Shown: positions 1-8,883, counted from the first letter of the stretch. The stretch is 64,000 bases of DNA from Pseudomonas batumici (GCF_000820515.1 NZ_JXDG01000034.1:1-64000); one strand, 5' to 3'. Numbers and translations are program-made. Notes: generated by a model not told the origin, from the sequence alone.

Positions 1-19
1 TATCGTGTTGCCACACTCC

Positions 20-105
20 TGTAGGAGCTGGCTTGCCAGCGATGAGGCCTTTGAGCCTTGCGCTGCCCGTGCGATCGCCATCGCCAGCAAGCCGGCTCCC
101 ACAGT
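20..105. repeat. REP inverted pair (BIME-like)
   Basis: Two Pseudomonas REP units face each other: a forward unit (TGTAGGAGCTGGCTTGCCAG, about 20-46) and a reverse unit (GCCAGCAAGCCGGCTCC, about 72-105). They lie just downstream of the convergent end of the copper-chaperone gene, the usual place for such pairs, where they can form a stable hairpin at the 3' end of the transcript. Confidence 0.85.
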
Positions 106-106
106 T

Positions 107-565
107 TCAGTGCATCTTGCTGTGGTCAGCCATGCTGTTCAGCGCCCGTGCCTGGGCCTTGACCTCAATCGACTCCTTGACGCCCTTGGCGTTTTCCACC
201 ACCAGCGTCAGCGGCACTTCGTCGCCCTCCTTCACCTGCCCCACCAGGTCGATCAGCATCACGTGATAGCCCTCGGGCTCGATGGCCACCGGCTTGCCCG
301 CCGGCAACGGCACGAAGTCCACCGGCTGCATGCTCATGACGTCGTTTTCCATCTTCGACTGGTGGATCTGCACAATCCTGGCCACCGGCGATTTCGCTTC
401 CAGCAACTTGGCGTCTTCGCTGGAAGTGATCCGCATGAAGGCCCCGCTCGAAGGCTGGCCAGGCACGGTGGCGCGCACCCAGGCGTCTTCCACGGTGGTT
501 TGGGCAAAGGCCGGGACACTCAGCAGTGCGAGCAGGGAAAACATCAGGGTATTCAAGGATTTCAT
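107..565 (-). CDS. PCu(A)C-family periplasmic copper chaperone
   Basis: A 152-residue exported protein. Residues 1-21 form a signal peptide ending at AFA. The mature part has the complete PCu(A)C copper-binding pattern H-x10-M-x21-H-x-M at His68, Met79, His101 and Met103. The family holds Cu(I) in the periplasm and delivers it to the CuA site of cytochrome c oxidase. I chose the ATG at 565 because it starts directly with the signal peptide; an upstream in-frame ATG at 595 would put ten residues before it. It is the last gene of a minus-strand operon, 29 bp after the SCO gene, whose product works on the same CuA centre. Confidence 0.9.
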   Translation of the reverse strand: MKSLNTLMFSLLALLSVPAFAQTTVEDAWVRATVPGQPSSGAFMRITSSEDAKLLEAKSPVARIVQIHQSKMENDVMSMQPVDFVPLPAGKPVAIEPEGYHVMLIDLVGQVKEGDEVPLTLVVENAKGVKESIEVKAQARALNSMADHSKMH

Positions 566-594
566 GGCTTCAACCTTATAAGCTCGAGTATTCA

Positions 595-1200
595 TCAGCA
601 GACTGACATCACGGTGAGCAAGTCATCTGCGCACTGCTTGGCCGACAGCGACGGCGACAGCCCCAGGCGCAGTACGCCCCGCGTGTCATAGACGAAACTG
701 GTCGCCGTATGGGACAACGTGTAGGTCGAGCCGCTGGGGATCTTTTCGTAGAACACCTTGAATTCCTTGGCGGTGGCCGCGGTTTCTTCCAGGCTGCCAT
801 AGAGTGCGACAAAGCTCGGGTCGAAGGCCTTTACATAGGCATCGAGCACCTTGGGCGTATCGCGTTCCGGGTCCAGGGTGATGAAGATCACCTGCAATCG
901 GTCGCCGTCCGGCCCCATCAGCTTCTTGGCCTGCACCGCCCGGGCCAGCGCGGTCGGGCAAACGGCCGGGCACTGGGTGAAGCCGAAAAACACCATCGGC
1001 ATCATGCCGCGGAAACTCGAGAGCGTTTTGACGTTGCCCGCGGTGTCCTTCAGTTTGAAGGTCCGCCCGAGGATCTCGTCGCTGAGGTCCTTGCCGTATT
1101 TGTACGACAGGCCGTTGGAGCTGTCGCAACCGGTCAGCATGCCGAGGCCGAGCAAGCCAAGGCCGGCAACGACCTGGCGGCGAGTCAGCAATTCATTCAT
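595..1200 (-). CDS. SCO1/SenC family lipoprotein, cytochrome oxidase copper insertion
   Basis: A 201-residue thioredoxin-fold protein of the SCO1/SenC/PrrC family. The N-terminus carries a twin-arginine-like RRQ, a hydrophobic stretch and a lipobox ending at Cys25 (MLTGC), so it is probably a membrane-anchored periplasmic lipoprotein. The copper-binding CxxxC is Cys77-PAV-Cys81 and the conserved His is His163 (LSHTAT), so all three copper ligands are present. The known family role is metallation or thiol reduction of the CuA site of cytochrome oxidase. It lies between a DUF2946 gene and a PCu(A)C gene on the same strand. Confidence 0.92.
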   Translation of the reverse strand: MNELLTRRQVVAGLGLLGLGMLTGCDSSNGLSYKYGKDLSDEILGRTFKLKDTAGNVKTLSSFRGMMPMVFFGFTQCPAVCPTALARAVQAKKLMGPDGDRLQVIFITLDPERDTPKVLDAYVKAFDPSFVALYGSLEETAATAKEFKVFYEKIPSGSTYTLSHTATSFVYDTRGVLRLGLSPSLSAKQCADDLLTVMSVC

Positions 1201-1327
1201 GTTCTGTAGTCCTTCCTGTGAAGCGGTGTCGCGGCCTTGCGTGGCCGGATAAACCCACCTTGACGCGCGTCGGGGGCGTCAGGGCTTATCGGTGGCAGGC
1301 CGTCTCGACAATGTTCGATGCGGCGGA

Positions 1328-1738
1328 TCAGACGCTGGCGCGAGGCGGTGCGCGGGAGCGGGCCCCCGGGAAAACCGGGGCCGAGGCTTGCTCGGGGGTG
1401 AAGTGATGGTGCGTAAAGCTGACCGGGGGCTGTCCCAGGCGAGGAGCCAGGGCATGGGCGTCGCCCAGCGCCGGGTGCTGGAACAGCAACGAGCAGTAAC
1501 CGCATTTCTCCCAGATCATCGCACCGTGATGACCCGCCGAGCCGGAGTCCTGCAGCGCTGCGACGCCCGGGCCGGGCACCGCGCCGCAAATTTCCTCGTT
1601 CGACGAACCGGCGCCGTGGGCCAGGCTCATCCCCTGCCCGATCAACGGGCCGACGAAGACCAGCAGCATGGCCAGCAGGCTGAGCCAGGCGGCGGTGCGG
1701 CGGCGTCCGGACGGTCGAAGGGACAGGATGGGTTTCAT
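1328..1738 (-). CDS. DUF2946 family membrane-anchored protein
   Basis: A 136-residue protein with one hydrophobic segment near residues 15-35, followed by a His/Cys-containing region with the family signature WEKCGYCSLL and a later HHH. DUF2946 proteins usually sit beside copper receptors, SCO and PCu(A)C genes, so a role in copper handling is likely but unproven. The ATG at 1738 was preferred because it precedes the basic residues and the membrane segment; an upstream in-frame ATG at 1807 would add 23 unsupported residues. About 125 bp separate it from SCO, with no hairpin that I could see. Confidence 0.75.
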   Translation of the reverse strand: MKPILSLRPSGRRRTAAWLSLLAMLLVFVGPLIGQGMSLAHGAGSSNEEICGAVPGPGVAALQDSGSAGHHGAMIWEKCGYCSLLFQHPALGDAHALAPRLGQPPVSFTHHHFTPEQASAPVFPGARSRAPPRASV

Positions 1739-1819
1739 GGGCGCAGAATGTAACACCGACGGTGTGGCGGGTGGTGCGACAAAATGGCACATCCAGTGCC
1801 GCACCACGGGCTCAGCGCC

Positions 1820-2260
1820 TCAGGCCAGCTTGACGTTCATGGTGATCCGCGCCGTGAACACCTGCACACCCTCCTCGTCACGGATGTCCACCACGACGAT
1901 CTTGTCCCCCGCCGTCGACCAGTCGACGGCGCTGCCATCGGCCACGGCATTTACGCCGGTCTTGGCCTTGGCCAGGTATTCGACCGTCATGCCCTTGGGA
2001 ATCCAGCGGGCGCCCGCCGGAATCGACACATCGGTCATCACCCCGGCCGCCAGCTCCGCGGCATTGCACAGGGCAATGGCGTGGACTGTGCCCAGGTGAT
2101 TGGTGATTTCCCGACGAAACGGCACCTGGACCTGCGAATACCCGGCTCGCAGTTCGCTGATCAACGGGTTGATGGTGCTGAAGTAAGGGGCCATCTGGCA
2201 GGCCAACTGACTGAATTTTTCCGGACCTACGCTGGTGAACATGCTTAGGGACTGGCTCAT
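1820..2260 (-). CDS. DUF4442-like hotdog-fold protein (putative thioesterase)
   Basis: A 146-residue protein that looks like the DUF4442/YiiD-type hotdog family: a PYFSTINPLI segment, then a central NHLGTVHAIALCNAAELAAG helix region typical of acyl-CoA thioesterase-like folds, then beta-rich sequence. The substrate is unknown. The start at 2260 has a good ribosome-binding site (AGAGGT); an open frame extending upstream to 2485 runs through the promoter and is not used. The gene is divergent from a TetR regulator, and the intergenic space holds a repeated palindrome, so the pair is probably a repressor and its target. Confidence 0.75.
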   Translation of the reverse strand: MSQSLSMFTSVGPEKFSQLACQMAPYFSTINPLISELRAGYSQVQVPFRREITNHLGTVHAIALCNAAELAAGVMTDVSIPAGARWIPKGMTVEYLAKAKTGVNAVADGSAVDWSTAGDKIVVVDIRDEEGVQVFTARITMNVKLA

Positions 2261-2293
2261 CGGGTGTACCTCTGTGGGTGTCTTGTTTGAGTA

Positions 2294-2326
2294 ACAGAAT
2301 AATATTCTGTAAAAGAACAATATTCT
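2294..2326. promoter_or_regulatory. Tandem TetR operator between hotdog gene and tetR
   Basis: The 17-bp palindrome ACAGAAT-AAT-ATTCTGT lies at 2294-2310. A second near-copy, AGAACAATATTCT, follows at 2314-2326. Both fit AGAAyAATATTCT, and their starts are 18 bp apart. They sit in the space between two divergent genes, which is where an autoregulating TetR repressor would bind. Binding by the adjacent TetR is inferred. Confidence 0.7.
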
Positions 2327-2406
2327 GCTTATTGAAAATCTGTCAAGCTCACCCTGCTGTTCCCTCCCATTGCTGTCTTGCCACCGGACTTCAGGTTGTT
2401 GTTTCC

Positions 2407-3021
2407 ATGGAAAACCTCGATCTTCTCGAACGCTGTTACCCGGGCCGCCGGGCCGAATTGAAACGCGCGATCCTGGCGCAGGCACTGTCCAGCTTCAACG
2501 AGCACGGGATCGAAGCCACGACGATCGAGACCATCCGCGCCGAGTGCGACACCAGCGTGGGCGCGATCTATCACCACTTCGGCAACAAGGAGGGATTGGT
2601 GGCGGCGCTGTTCTTCGCCGCATTGGAGGACCAGGCCGCGCTGCGTGAACGCTATCTCTCGGCGGCCCGGACCTTGAAGGACGGTGTGCAGGCGCTGGTG
2701 TACAGCTATGTCGACTGGGTCGACGAACAACCGCAATGGGCGCGGTTCCAGTTCCAGGCGCGCTTTGTCGTGGCCCAGGGGCCCCACGCCGCGGAATTGG
2801 CCACGCGCAACAAGGTCCGTAACCGGCAGTTGCGCGAATGGCTGAGCGAGCCGGCCCATGCCGACGGCCTCAAGGCCATTCCTGCGGAGCTGCTGCTGTC
2901 GTTGATTGTCGGGCAGGCGGAGAACTACTGTCGGGCCTGGTTATCTGGACGGGTCCAGAGTCGCCCGGCGACCTTCAGGTCCGAGTTGGCCGAAGCCGCC
3001 TGGCGGTCTCTGCAGATCTAG
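2407..3021 (+). CDS. TetR/AcrR family transcriptional regulator
   Basis: A 204-residue TetR-type repressor. The N-terminal helix-turn-helix ends in the typical SVGAIYHHFGNKEGLVAALF segment (about residues 45-70); the rest is a helical ligand-binding domain. I chose the ATG at 2407 (MENLDLLERC), where the HTH domain begins at the usual distance; the open frame reaches back to 2278 through the operators. It is divergent from the hotdog gene. Its TAG stop overlaps the stop of the convergent MarR gene: both are contained in the palindrome CTAG at 3018-3021. Confidence 0.9.
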   Translation: MENLDLLERCYPGRRAELKRAILAQALSSFNEHGIEATTIETIRAECDTSVGAIYHHFGNKEGLVAALFFAALEDQAALRERYLSAARTLKDGVQALVYSYVDWVDEQPQWARFQFQARFVVAQGPHAAELATRNKVRNRQLREWLSEPAHADGLKAIPAELLLSLIVGQAENYCRAWLSGRVQSRPATFRSELAEAAWRSLQI

Positions 3022-3497
3022 CCGAGTGCATCCCCCTTGATGTCGTCGGCAAACTTGCGCATGAGTCGCACCAGGTCCTCGACATCCTGGTTGTCCCATT
3101 TGGCAAAAATCGCCTGTCCCATCCTTTTGCGTGCCTCATCGATCCGGTCGGTCATGGTCTTGCCTTTCTCGGTGATGACGGCCTCACGGATGCGGCGGTC
3201 GTTCGCGTTTGCCTGGCGCTCGATCAGGCTGAGGCTTTCCAGCTTCGCCACCTGCCGGCTGACCGTGGTGTAGTCACGCCCTACACGATCAGCCAGTTCG
3301 ACCACCCCGATGGGACCTAGCCGCTCAACCAGAACCAGCAACGGAAACAACGCGCGGTCAAGGGATATACCGGCCTCCCGGACCATGGCTTCGTCGCGCT
3401 GAGGGCGGTTCATGACGCCAACAATCTCGAGCAAGGCCCCATGCAGCTCGCGAAGCCGAACGTCAATATGTGTATTTTGCACTTTTTCTGTTGACAC
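3018..3497 (-). CDS. MarR family transcriptional regulator
   Basis: A 159-residue winged-helix regulator. The recognition-helix region VELADRVGRDYTTVSRQVAKL and the wing with NDRRIREAVITEKG are clear MarR features; flanking helices form the dimer interface. It is divergent from a nitroreductase gene 150 bp away, an arrangement common for MarR regulators that sense redox-active or aromatic compounds. A long inverted repeat lies in this gap, one arm inside its first codons, suggesting autoregulation. Confidence 0.9.
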   Translation of the reverse strand: MSTEKVQNTHIDVRLRELHGALLEIVGVMNRPQRDEAMVREAGISLDRALFPLLVLVERLGPIGVVELADRVGRDYTTVSRQVAKLESLSLIERQANANDRRIREAVITEKGKTMTDRIDEARKRMGQAIFAKWDNQDVEDLVRLMRKFADDIKGDALG

Positions 3498-3543
3498 TGT
3501 TTTCCCCCAGGGTTAACACTTATTAGGTGCAAATTACACATAT
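3466..3543. promoter_or_regulatory. Inverted-repeat operator, MarR/nitroreductase intergenic region
   Basis: ATATGTGTATTTTGCAC at 3466-3482 is repeated in reverse complement at 3527-3543 with one mismatch. The first copy overlaps the first codons of the MarR gene and the second lies between the two divergent genes. A TTGACA hexamer at 3491-3496 between the copies could be a -35 element for the nitroreductase. Control by the adjacent MarR protein is inferred. Confidence 0.55.
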
Positions 3544-3645
3544 CAAGGACGAGATGAAAGAGCCATTGGCAGTCGACGTATTGATGTGCACCACGGGCGC
3601 GGCCGGTTTGGCATCTCACGAACTCTTTAGCGGACGGTTTGACAG

Positions 3646-4374
3646 ATGAACACACAAGATCAATTGCGTCCTTGGGACTGCTTCCAGAGCGCGAATCGCT
3701 TTCGACGGGCGATTCGCACCTTCAACTCGACCCCGATTCCCGAGGAGGACGTCTACGCTTTGCTGGCTGAGGCGGCGTTCGCGCCTTCAAGCGGGAATCT
3801 GCAGCCCTACGAGCTGCATTGGATTCGCGACCCTTCCTTGAAAAGCAGCATTGCGCAGGCATGCAATGGGCAGAAAGCGGCTGCATCGGCGACGGGCCTG
3901 ATTGTCGTGGTGGCCAGTCCGGCACTGGGAACACGAACCGCCGGGGCGCAGCTCGCGTATGTTGAAAGCTCTTCGGCACTGGCGTCGAACTCGAAAGCCT
4001 ATTACCGCAAGCAAATAGGGAAGTTCCAGAAGATCCTCGGGGTCGGCTCGTCAGCGTTGTGGTCACCGCTGCTTTTTCTGGCGGCACTGATTCGCCCCAG
4101 TCTGTCCCTGCTCCCGGTCGGTCATATCGGCAGTCGCCATTGGGCAGCGCGCAATGCGATCTTCGCGGCTCAAACCCTGATGCTTGGCGCCGCAGCGAAA
4201 GGAATCGACTCGTGTCCGATGGAGGGCTTTTCCGCGACCAAGGTTGCCAAACTACTGGGGCTGCCGCGCGGCGCCGTGATTCCAATCATTATCGCCTTGG
4301 GGTATCGCGCTGACGACGCAAGGATTGAAGAGCGCTGGCGTCGCCCAATGGCAGACATAGTGGTTTCACACTAG
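3646..4374 (+). CDS. Nitroreductase family protein
   Basis: A 242-residue FMN-dependent nitroreductase-fold protein. N-terminal RFRRAIRTF and APSSGNLQPYELH are the usual FMN phosphate and isoalloxazine contacts; MEGFSATKVAKLLGLP and IIALGYRADD are the conserved C-terminal motifs. Such enzymes reduce nitro-compounds, quinones or related substrates with NAD(P)H; the substrate cannot be read from sequence. A hydrophobic insertion (WSPLLFLAALIRPSLSLLPVG, about residues 138-160) is longer than in small nitroreductases. Probably controlled by the divergent MarR gene. Its stop is 10 bp from the stop of the convergent cupin gene. Confidence 0.85.
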   Translation: MNTQDQLRPWDCFQSANRFRRAIRTFNSTPIPEEDVYALLAEAAFAPSSGNLQPYELHWIRDPSLKSSIAQACNGQKAAASATGLIVVVASPALGTRTAGAQLAYVESSSALASNSKAYYRKQIGKFQKILGVGSSALWSPLLFLAALIRPSLSLLPVGHIGSRHWAARNAIFAAQTLMLGAAAKGIDSCPMEGFSATKVAKLLGLPRGAVIPIIIALGYRADDARIEERWRRPMADIVVSH

Positions 4375-4384
4375 CAACATCGGC

Positions 4385-4909
4385 TCAGTGTTCAGCAGGA
4401 CAGGCGTGTGCCAGCAACTCGAACAGTCGTGCATGCTCGGGAAACCGGGCGACTAGTTCGTGGCACCGCCCCAGGGTCATGTCGGCAAAGTCGAAACCGG
4501 GACACACGGCCTCGCTGATCAGCCCGTAGCCTGTCGATCCGGCCAACAGCCGCGAGGCTTTCCAGACGCCGCCCGGAACATGCAGTTGCAGGCACTGGCC
4601 GGCGCGGACATCACTGCCCATGACCACGGTTTTCAAGCGGCCATCCGGAAAGACGAGGCTGTACTCGATGGCGTCGCCCAGATGGTAGTAGTGCAGGATA
4701 TCGGAGCGGTTCAGGTGGAAATGACCGATGGGCGCGGCCTCGGTCAACAGGTAGTAGATGGAGGTCATCAGGTAGCGTTCGCCATCGGCGGTGGCGAGCA
4801 TGGCGCGCTCATCGGCCTGAAAGGTTCGCCGGTAGTAACCGCCTTCCACATGGGGTTCCAGGTTCAAGGCGGCAACCAGTTGCTGCGCATCGGGAGGCTG
4901 TCTGTCCAT
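4385..4909 (-). CDS. DUF985 (Cupin_5) family protein
   Basis: A 174-residue cupin of the DUF985 family. Signature segments include HVEGGYYRRTF near the N-terminus, the metal-site-like HFHLNRSDILHYYHLGD, and a C-terminal CPGFDFADMTLG. The family is structurally characterised as a cupin, but no general function is known. I chose the ATG at 4909 (MDRQPPDAQQ), which gives the normal family length; the open frame extends to 5041, overlapping the tRNA-Sec gene, and is not used. Confidence 0.85.
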   Translation of the reverse strand: MDRQPPDAQQLVAALNLEPHVEGGYYRRTFQADERAMLATADGERYLMTSIYYLLTEAAPIGHFHLNRSDILHYYHLGDAIEYSLVFPDGRLKTVVMGSDVRAGQCLQLHVPGGVWKASRLLAGSTGYGLISEAVCPGFDFADMTLGRCHELVARFPEHARLFELLAHACPAEH

Positions 4910-4989
4910 GGGAGGGACCGTCTTGCTGAGGGATGTCGGGAGAGTTGCCGCCCGGAGTATGACGCCGGCCGGGCGACAAATGAAAGCAT

Positions 4990-5085
4990 TGGCGGAAGGC
5001 AGCCGGAGTCGAACCTGCCCGGGAACGGATGCCGTCCCCAACCGGGTTTGAAGCCCGGCCGCGCCACCGGGCGCGATTACCTTCC
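4990..5085 (-). tRNA. selC: tRNA-Sec (UCA anticodon)
   Basis: The 96-nt minus-strand sequence starts GGAAGG, ends CCTTCCGCCA with encoded CCA, and has an 8-bp acceptor stem, a long variable arm and the T-arm GGTTCGACTCC. The anticodon loop reads CTTCAAA with UCA opposite UGA (bases 5049-5051). These are the hallmarks of bacterial selenocysteine tRNA. It lies directly downstream of selA-selB and supplies the tRNA that SelA converts to Sec-tRNA and SelB delivers to the fdnG UGA codon in the same locus. Confidence 0.97.
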
Positions 5086-5141
5086 ATTGATGTCAGCTCA
5101 AGGTTCTGGGCTTGACGGTATCTTGCGGTGAAACATCGCAC

Positions 5142-5238
5142 TGTGGGAGCCGGCTTGCTGGCGATAGCGGTCGATCAGGCGATGCAAGACTCACTGGCCT
5201 CATCGCTGGCAATCGAGCGTCGACCGGCGCTCCTACAA
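5142..5238. repeat. REP inverted pair between selC and selB
   Basis: A forward unit (TGTGGGAGCCGGCTTGCTGG, from 5142) faces a longer reverse unit with GCAATCGAGCGTCGACCGG before the terminal CTCCTACA (5200-5238). The second unit overlaps the 3' end of selB and supplies its TAG stop codon. Confidence 0.85.
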
Positions 5239-7152
5239 GGGGCGTGGTGTAGCCAGTGCACTGTCGGCGCGAATGTAGCGCAGATTGCCGACTCGCCGGG
5301 TCAGGCCGATACGATCGAAAAACTCCAGTATCTGAATGCAGCGTTTACGCCCCAACCCCAGTCGATCACGAAAGGCGATCACCCGCACCGTCGGGTTATC
5401 CGCCGCCAATTGCACCAGCATAGCCGCCAATTGCCGGACTGCCGCCTCCGTGTAGAAACGGTCGTGCACCACCCGGTACACCAGCCCCAGCCGGGCCAGC
5501 TTGCACAGCAGCAAACGTACGGCGTCTTCATCGCGCCCAGTAGCGAGTGCCAGGGCGCGAACCCAGGGCGGATCGATAGCGCTCTGCTCCAGCAGCGGTT
5601 GCAGTTGTCGCCACAGGCCCTCGTCCTCTTCGCTCAAGCACACCTGATGGTCGGGCAGATGCAGCCAGGGTCCGCTGGCGACAATCAGGCCGTCGTCGAG
5701 CAACACGTCCAGCAGGCTGATGAACGCCGGTCGTTCCAATGGCAAGGCGGCAAAGCGACGCAAGCGCTCACGATCCGGCCCCAGTTGATCAGGTTCCAGG
5801 GCGTGAAAGCGCGCCAGTTGCGCGAGCAAGGCGTCTTTGTGCGCTTGCCAACCGGCGCTACTGAACAGCAGCGATCCTTGGCGCGTGGCGATCACACGGA
5901 TATCGGCGGGCAGCTTCCAGGTGTCGCGCGGGCGATTGAACTGGCGTTCCAAGCGTTGCGGATCGAGGCCGCCGGCGCTGCCGGCCAGCAATGCCGGCAA
6001 CACCGCCTCCAGGCTCCGGGCCTGCGCCAAGGCCTGTAACTGCGCCAGACGTTCGGGGCTGCGCCGCTGCCGGGTCGGTGCAAAGGGATCGAGCACCCGT
6101 CCACCGCCGAGGGTCCGTTGTGCGCTTTGATCGCGTAATACCAGGCGGTCACCGTGCACGGCGTGCAAAGGCTCATGGGCCAGCAACTGGGCAAAGGCCC
6201 GCCCTCCCGGTGCCAGCTGCGTGGTGTCCAGCAAGGCCACCCGGCCCAGCACATCCTGGGTGCCCAGATGAATGTGGACCGGGCTGAAATGTTCGAATTT
6301 TCGTGCTTCGCTGGCGAGCAGTTGCAGTTCGATGTCCAGTCGCCGGGTGGGCGCGTGCAACCACTCGGCCTGTAACCAGTGGCCGCGATGAATCTGCTCG
6401 AGCGTCAGGCGCTCGGCGCTCAGGTTCAGCGCCACCCGCTGCCCGGCGAAGGCTTCGCCGGCCGGCTGGTTCTGCGCGTGCAGGCCGCGGACCCGAACGG
6501 CTTTGCCCGTGGGGCCCAAGGCCAGGACTTCACCGGTGCTGACATGACCGGACAAGGCCGTACCCGTGACGACAATGCCGCTACCCGTCACGTTGAAGGC
6601 ACGGTCGATGGCCAGGCGAAAACCACCTTCGTCACTGCGTCGGCGAACCTCGTCCTGGGCCTGGAGCAAGGCCTGGCGCAGTGTCTCGATCCCCTCGCCG
6701 GTGACACTGGACACCTCGACCAGCGGCGCCCGTGCATAGGGTCCGGCCGCCAGCAGCGTCTGGATCTCGGTGCGCACCTGTGACCTGCGCGCGGGCTCGA
6801 CCCGATCGCATTTGCTGATCGCCACCAGCGCCCGGGGGATGCCCAGCAGCTCGACAATCGCCAGGTGTTCGCGGGTCTGTGGCATCACCCCGTCATCGGC
6901 GGCCACCACCAGCAACACCAGGTCGATCCCCTGGGCACCGGCCAGCATGTTATGGATAAACCGCTCATGGCCGGGCACATCGATAAAACCGGTGGGCGCG
7001 GCGTCGGCTGCGAGGGGCGCATAGAGATAACCCAGGTCGATGGTGATACCCCGTTCACGCTCCTCCGGACGCTTGTCGCCGGCCTGCCCGGTCAGTGCCT
7101 GGAGCAGGCGGGTCTTGCCATGGTCGATATGCCCTGCCGTCCCGACGATCAC
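5233..7152 (-). CDS. selB: Selenocysteine-specific elongation factor SelB
   Basis: A 639-residue translation factor. The N-terminal GTPase domain shows [11 protein letters not shown] (P-loop), DVPGHERF (G3) and SKCD (G4); EF-Tu-like beta domains follow, and the C-terminal part (about 380-639) is the winged-helix region that binds the SECIS hairpin. It carries Sec-tRNA(Sec) to the ribosome at UGA codons followed by a SECIS element. The start overlaps the selA stop by 4 bp (ATGA), indicating translational coupling. The stop codon TAG falls inside the conserved end of a REP element, so the last residue or two are set by that repeat. Confidence 0.96.
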   Translation of the reverse strand: MIVGTAGHIDHGKTRLLQALTGQAGDKRPEERERGITIDLGYLYAPLAADAAPTGFIDVPGHERFIHNMLAGAQGIDLVLLVVAADDGVMPQTREHLAIVELLGIPRALVAISKCDRVEPARRSQVRTEIQTLLAAGPYARAPLVEVSSVTGEGIETLRQALLQAQDEVRRRSDEGGFRLAIDRAFNVTGSGIVVTGTALSGHVSTGEVLALGPTGKAVRVRGLHAQNQPAGEAFAGQRVALNLSAERLTLEQIHRGHWLQAEWLHAPTRRLDIELQLLASEARKFEHFSPVHIHLGTQDVLGRVALLDTTQLAPGGRAFAQLLAHEPLHAVHGDRLVLRDQSAQRTLGGGRVLDPFAPTRQRRSPERLAQLQALAQARSLEAVLPALLAGSAGGLDPQRLERQFNRPRDTWKLPADIRVIATRQGSLLFSSAGWQAHKDALLAQLARFHALEPDQLGPDRERLRRFAALPLERPAFISLLDVLLDDGLIVASGPWLHLPDHQVCLSEEDEGLWRQLQPLLEQSAIDPPWVRALALATGRDEDAVRLLLCKLARLGLVYRVVHDRFYTEAAVRQLAAMLVQLAADNPTVRVIAFRDRLGLGRKRCIQILEFFDRIGLTRRVGNLRYIRADSALATPRPL

Positions 7153-8672
7153 CCCGCCCGACTCCCGGCCAGATGCCCTTGGTGCGCGGATTCCGGACTC
7201 TCCACCGCCGCGCTTTTTGTAGGAGCAAGCTTGCTCGCGATAAACGATGACGCGGTCCCAAGGTTCAACCCCTCAAGCTGTGCCACCCAGACCGCCTCGT
7301 CATCCAACTGACGCAGATCCAGCCACAGGGCGTCGTCATCGATCCGCCCCAACACCGGAATCGGCAAGCCCCGCAAAGCCGCTTCCAGCCCCTGCAGGCT
7401 GCGCCCGCGCAGGCGTTTCGAGGTATGGGCTCGCAGGCACAAGGCCGCGCTGGGCAGCCGCGCCACCGGTTGGCTGCCGCTGCCGATCATGCCCAGCGCC
7501 GGAATTGCCGAGACACTCCAGCCCTCCCCCAATACTGCGGCCAACACCGGGCGCAGGCGTTCGGCCTGGGCGAGGATCTCGACCTGGGGCCGGGTCAGCA
7601 GGCGCAGGCTGGGCAGGCGTTCGGCCAGGCGCTCCGGGTTGCGGTACAGTCCCAGCACCGCCTCCAGTGCGGCGAGGGTCAGCTTGTCCACCCGCAACGC
7701 CCGTTTGAGCGGGTTCTTCTTGATCTTCGCGATCAGTTCCTTGCCCCCGACAATCAAGCCGGCCTGGGGACCGCCGAGCAATTTGTCGCCGCTGAAGGTG
7801 ACGATATCGGCGCCATCCTCCAGCGCCTGGCGCACCGTCGGTTCGGCGGGCAGGCCCCAGCGCGTGAGGTCCAGCAGGCTGCCGCTGCCCAGGTCGTCCA
7901 GCAGCGGCAAGCCATGCCGATGGGCAATCCGCGCCAACTCGGCGGTGGGCACCTGGGCGGTGAAGCCCTGGATGTTGTAGTTGCTGGCGTGCACGCGCAT
8001 CAGCAGACCGCTGCGTGGGCCGATGGCGCTTTCATAGTCACGGGCATGGGTGCGATTGGTGGTGCCCACCTCATGCAGGCGGACGCCGGCGCGGGCCATG
8101 ATGTCCGGAATGCGAAAGGCCCCGCCGATCTCGATCAACTCGCCCCGGGAGATGATGCCCTCCTTGCGCTGCCCCAGGCTGTTGAGGGCGAGCAGCACGG
8201 CGGCGGCATTGTTGTTGACCACGGTGACGGCTTCGGCGCCGGTCAGCTCGCGAATCAGACCCTCGATCAGGTCGTCACGGTCACCGCGCTTGCCGCTGTG
8301 CAGGTCGAATTCGAGGTTGAGCGGGTAACGGGCCGCGGTTTGCACGGCGTCTATGGCAACTTCGGGCAGCAGCGCCCGGCCGAGGTTGGTGTGCAATACC
8401 GTGCCGGTCAGGTTGAACACCCGTTGCACACGGCTGCGGTGCTGGTTGAACAGGCGCTCGCCGGCCCTGCCCGCGAGGACTGGCGGGGTCAGCTCGGCGG
8501 CACTGAGTTGGCCCGAGCGGACAGGTTCACGCAGTTCGTCGAGCAGATGCCGCAAGGTCGCCAGCAAGGCATCACGGCCGTAGCGCTCGACCAGAGGCTG
8601 GCAGGCGGGATTGCGCAAAAGGCTGTCGATGGAAGGCAGGTGGGGCGGGACGGCGGCAAGGCTCGAAGACAT
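7149..8672 (-). CDS. selA: L-seryl-tRNA(Sec) selenium transferase SelA
   Basis: A 507-residue PLP enzyme that converts Ser-tRNA(Sec) to Sec-tRNA(Sec) using selenophosphate. [16 protein letters not shown] contains the PLP-binding lysine; the N-terminal helical tRNA-binding domain and the [14 protein letters not shown] segment are typical. The protein is longer than the usual 460-475 residues. The last about 35 residues (from about Thr472, containing [11 protein letters not shown]) do not look like SelA: they are the translation of a REP element at 7219-7253 plus the sequence beyond it. It overlaps selB by 4 bp. Confidence 0.95.
   Translation of the reverse strand: MSSSLAAVPPHLPSIDSLLRNPACQPLVERYGRDALLATLRHLLDELREPVRSGQLSAAELTPPVLAGRAGERLFNQHRSRVQRVFNLTGTVLHTNLGRALLPEVAIDAVQTAARYPLNLEFDLHSGKRGDRDDLIEGLIRELTGAEAVTVVNNNAAAVLLALNSLGQRKEGIISRGELIEIGGAFRIPDIMARAGVRLHEVGTTNRTHARDYESAIGPRSGLLMRVHASNYNIQGFTAQVPTAELARIAHRHGLPLLDDLGSGSLLDLTRWGLPAEPTVRQALEDGADIVTFSGDKLLGGPQAGLIVGGKELIAKIKKNPLKRALRVDKLTLAALEAVLGLYRNPERLAERLPSLRLLTRPQVEILAQAERLRPVLAAVLGEGWSVSAIPALGMIGSGSQPVARLPSAALCLRAHTSKRLRGRSLQGLEAALRGLPIPVLGRIDDDALWLDLRQLDDEAVWVAQLEGLNLGTASSFIASKLAPTKSAAVESPESAHQGHLAGSRAG
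7219..7253. repeat. REP element inside the selA 3' end
   Basis: TGTAGGAGCAAGCTTGCTCG followed by CGATAAACGATGACGCG is a Pseudomonas REP unit. It lies within the selA reading frame and is translated on the minus strand as part of the C-terminal tail (IASKLAPT), the peptide typically encoded when REP DNA is read in this frame. Confidence 0.85.
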
Positions 8673-8754
8673 CAGCGGTTTCCTGAATACGCGATGCTAA
8701 AACCTGAGTGTAGACGACGGTGTTTGGCGGATGAGCGTTGTAAACCTCAGGGGC

Positions 8755-8843
8755 CTCATCGCCAGCAAGCCGGCTCCCACAGTTCGTGTTCCAACGCAAA
8801 AACATCGTCGAACAAAAAACTGTGGGAGCCGGCTTGCTGCGGG
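8755..8843. repeat. REP inverted pair between fdhE and selA
   Basis: A reverse unit (GCCAGCAAGCCGGCTCCCAC, 8755-8781) is followed by a forward unit (TGTGGGAGCCGGCTTGCTGC, 8820-8843). The pair fills most of the 211-bp gap between fdhE and selA and may separate or stabilise the two halves of the formate dehydrogenase/Sec transcript. I saw no other element in this gap. Confidence 0.85.
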
Positions 8844-8883
8844 CGGCGTTCCGACGATGGCGTCCGCACCGGCAACACAAAAC

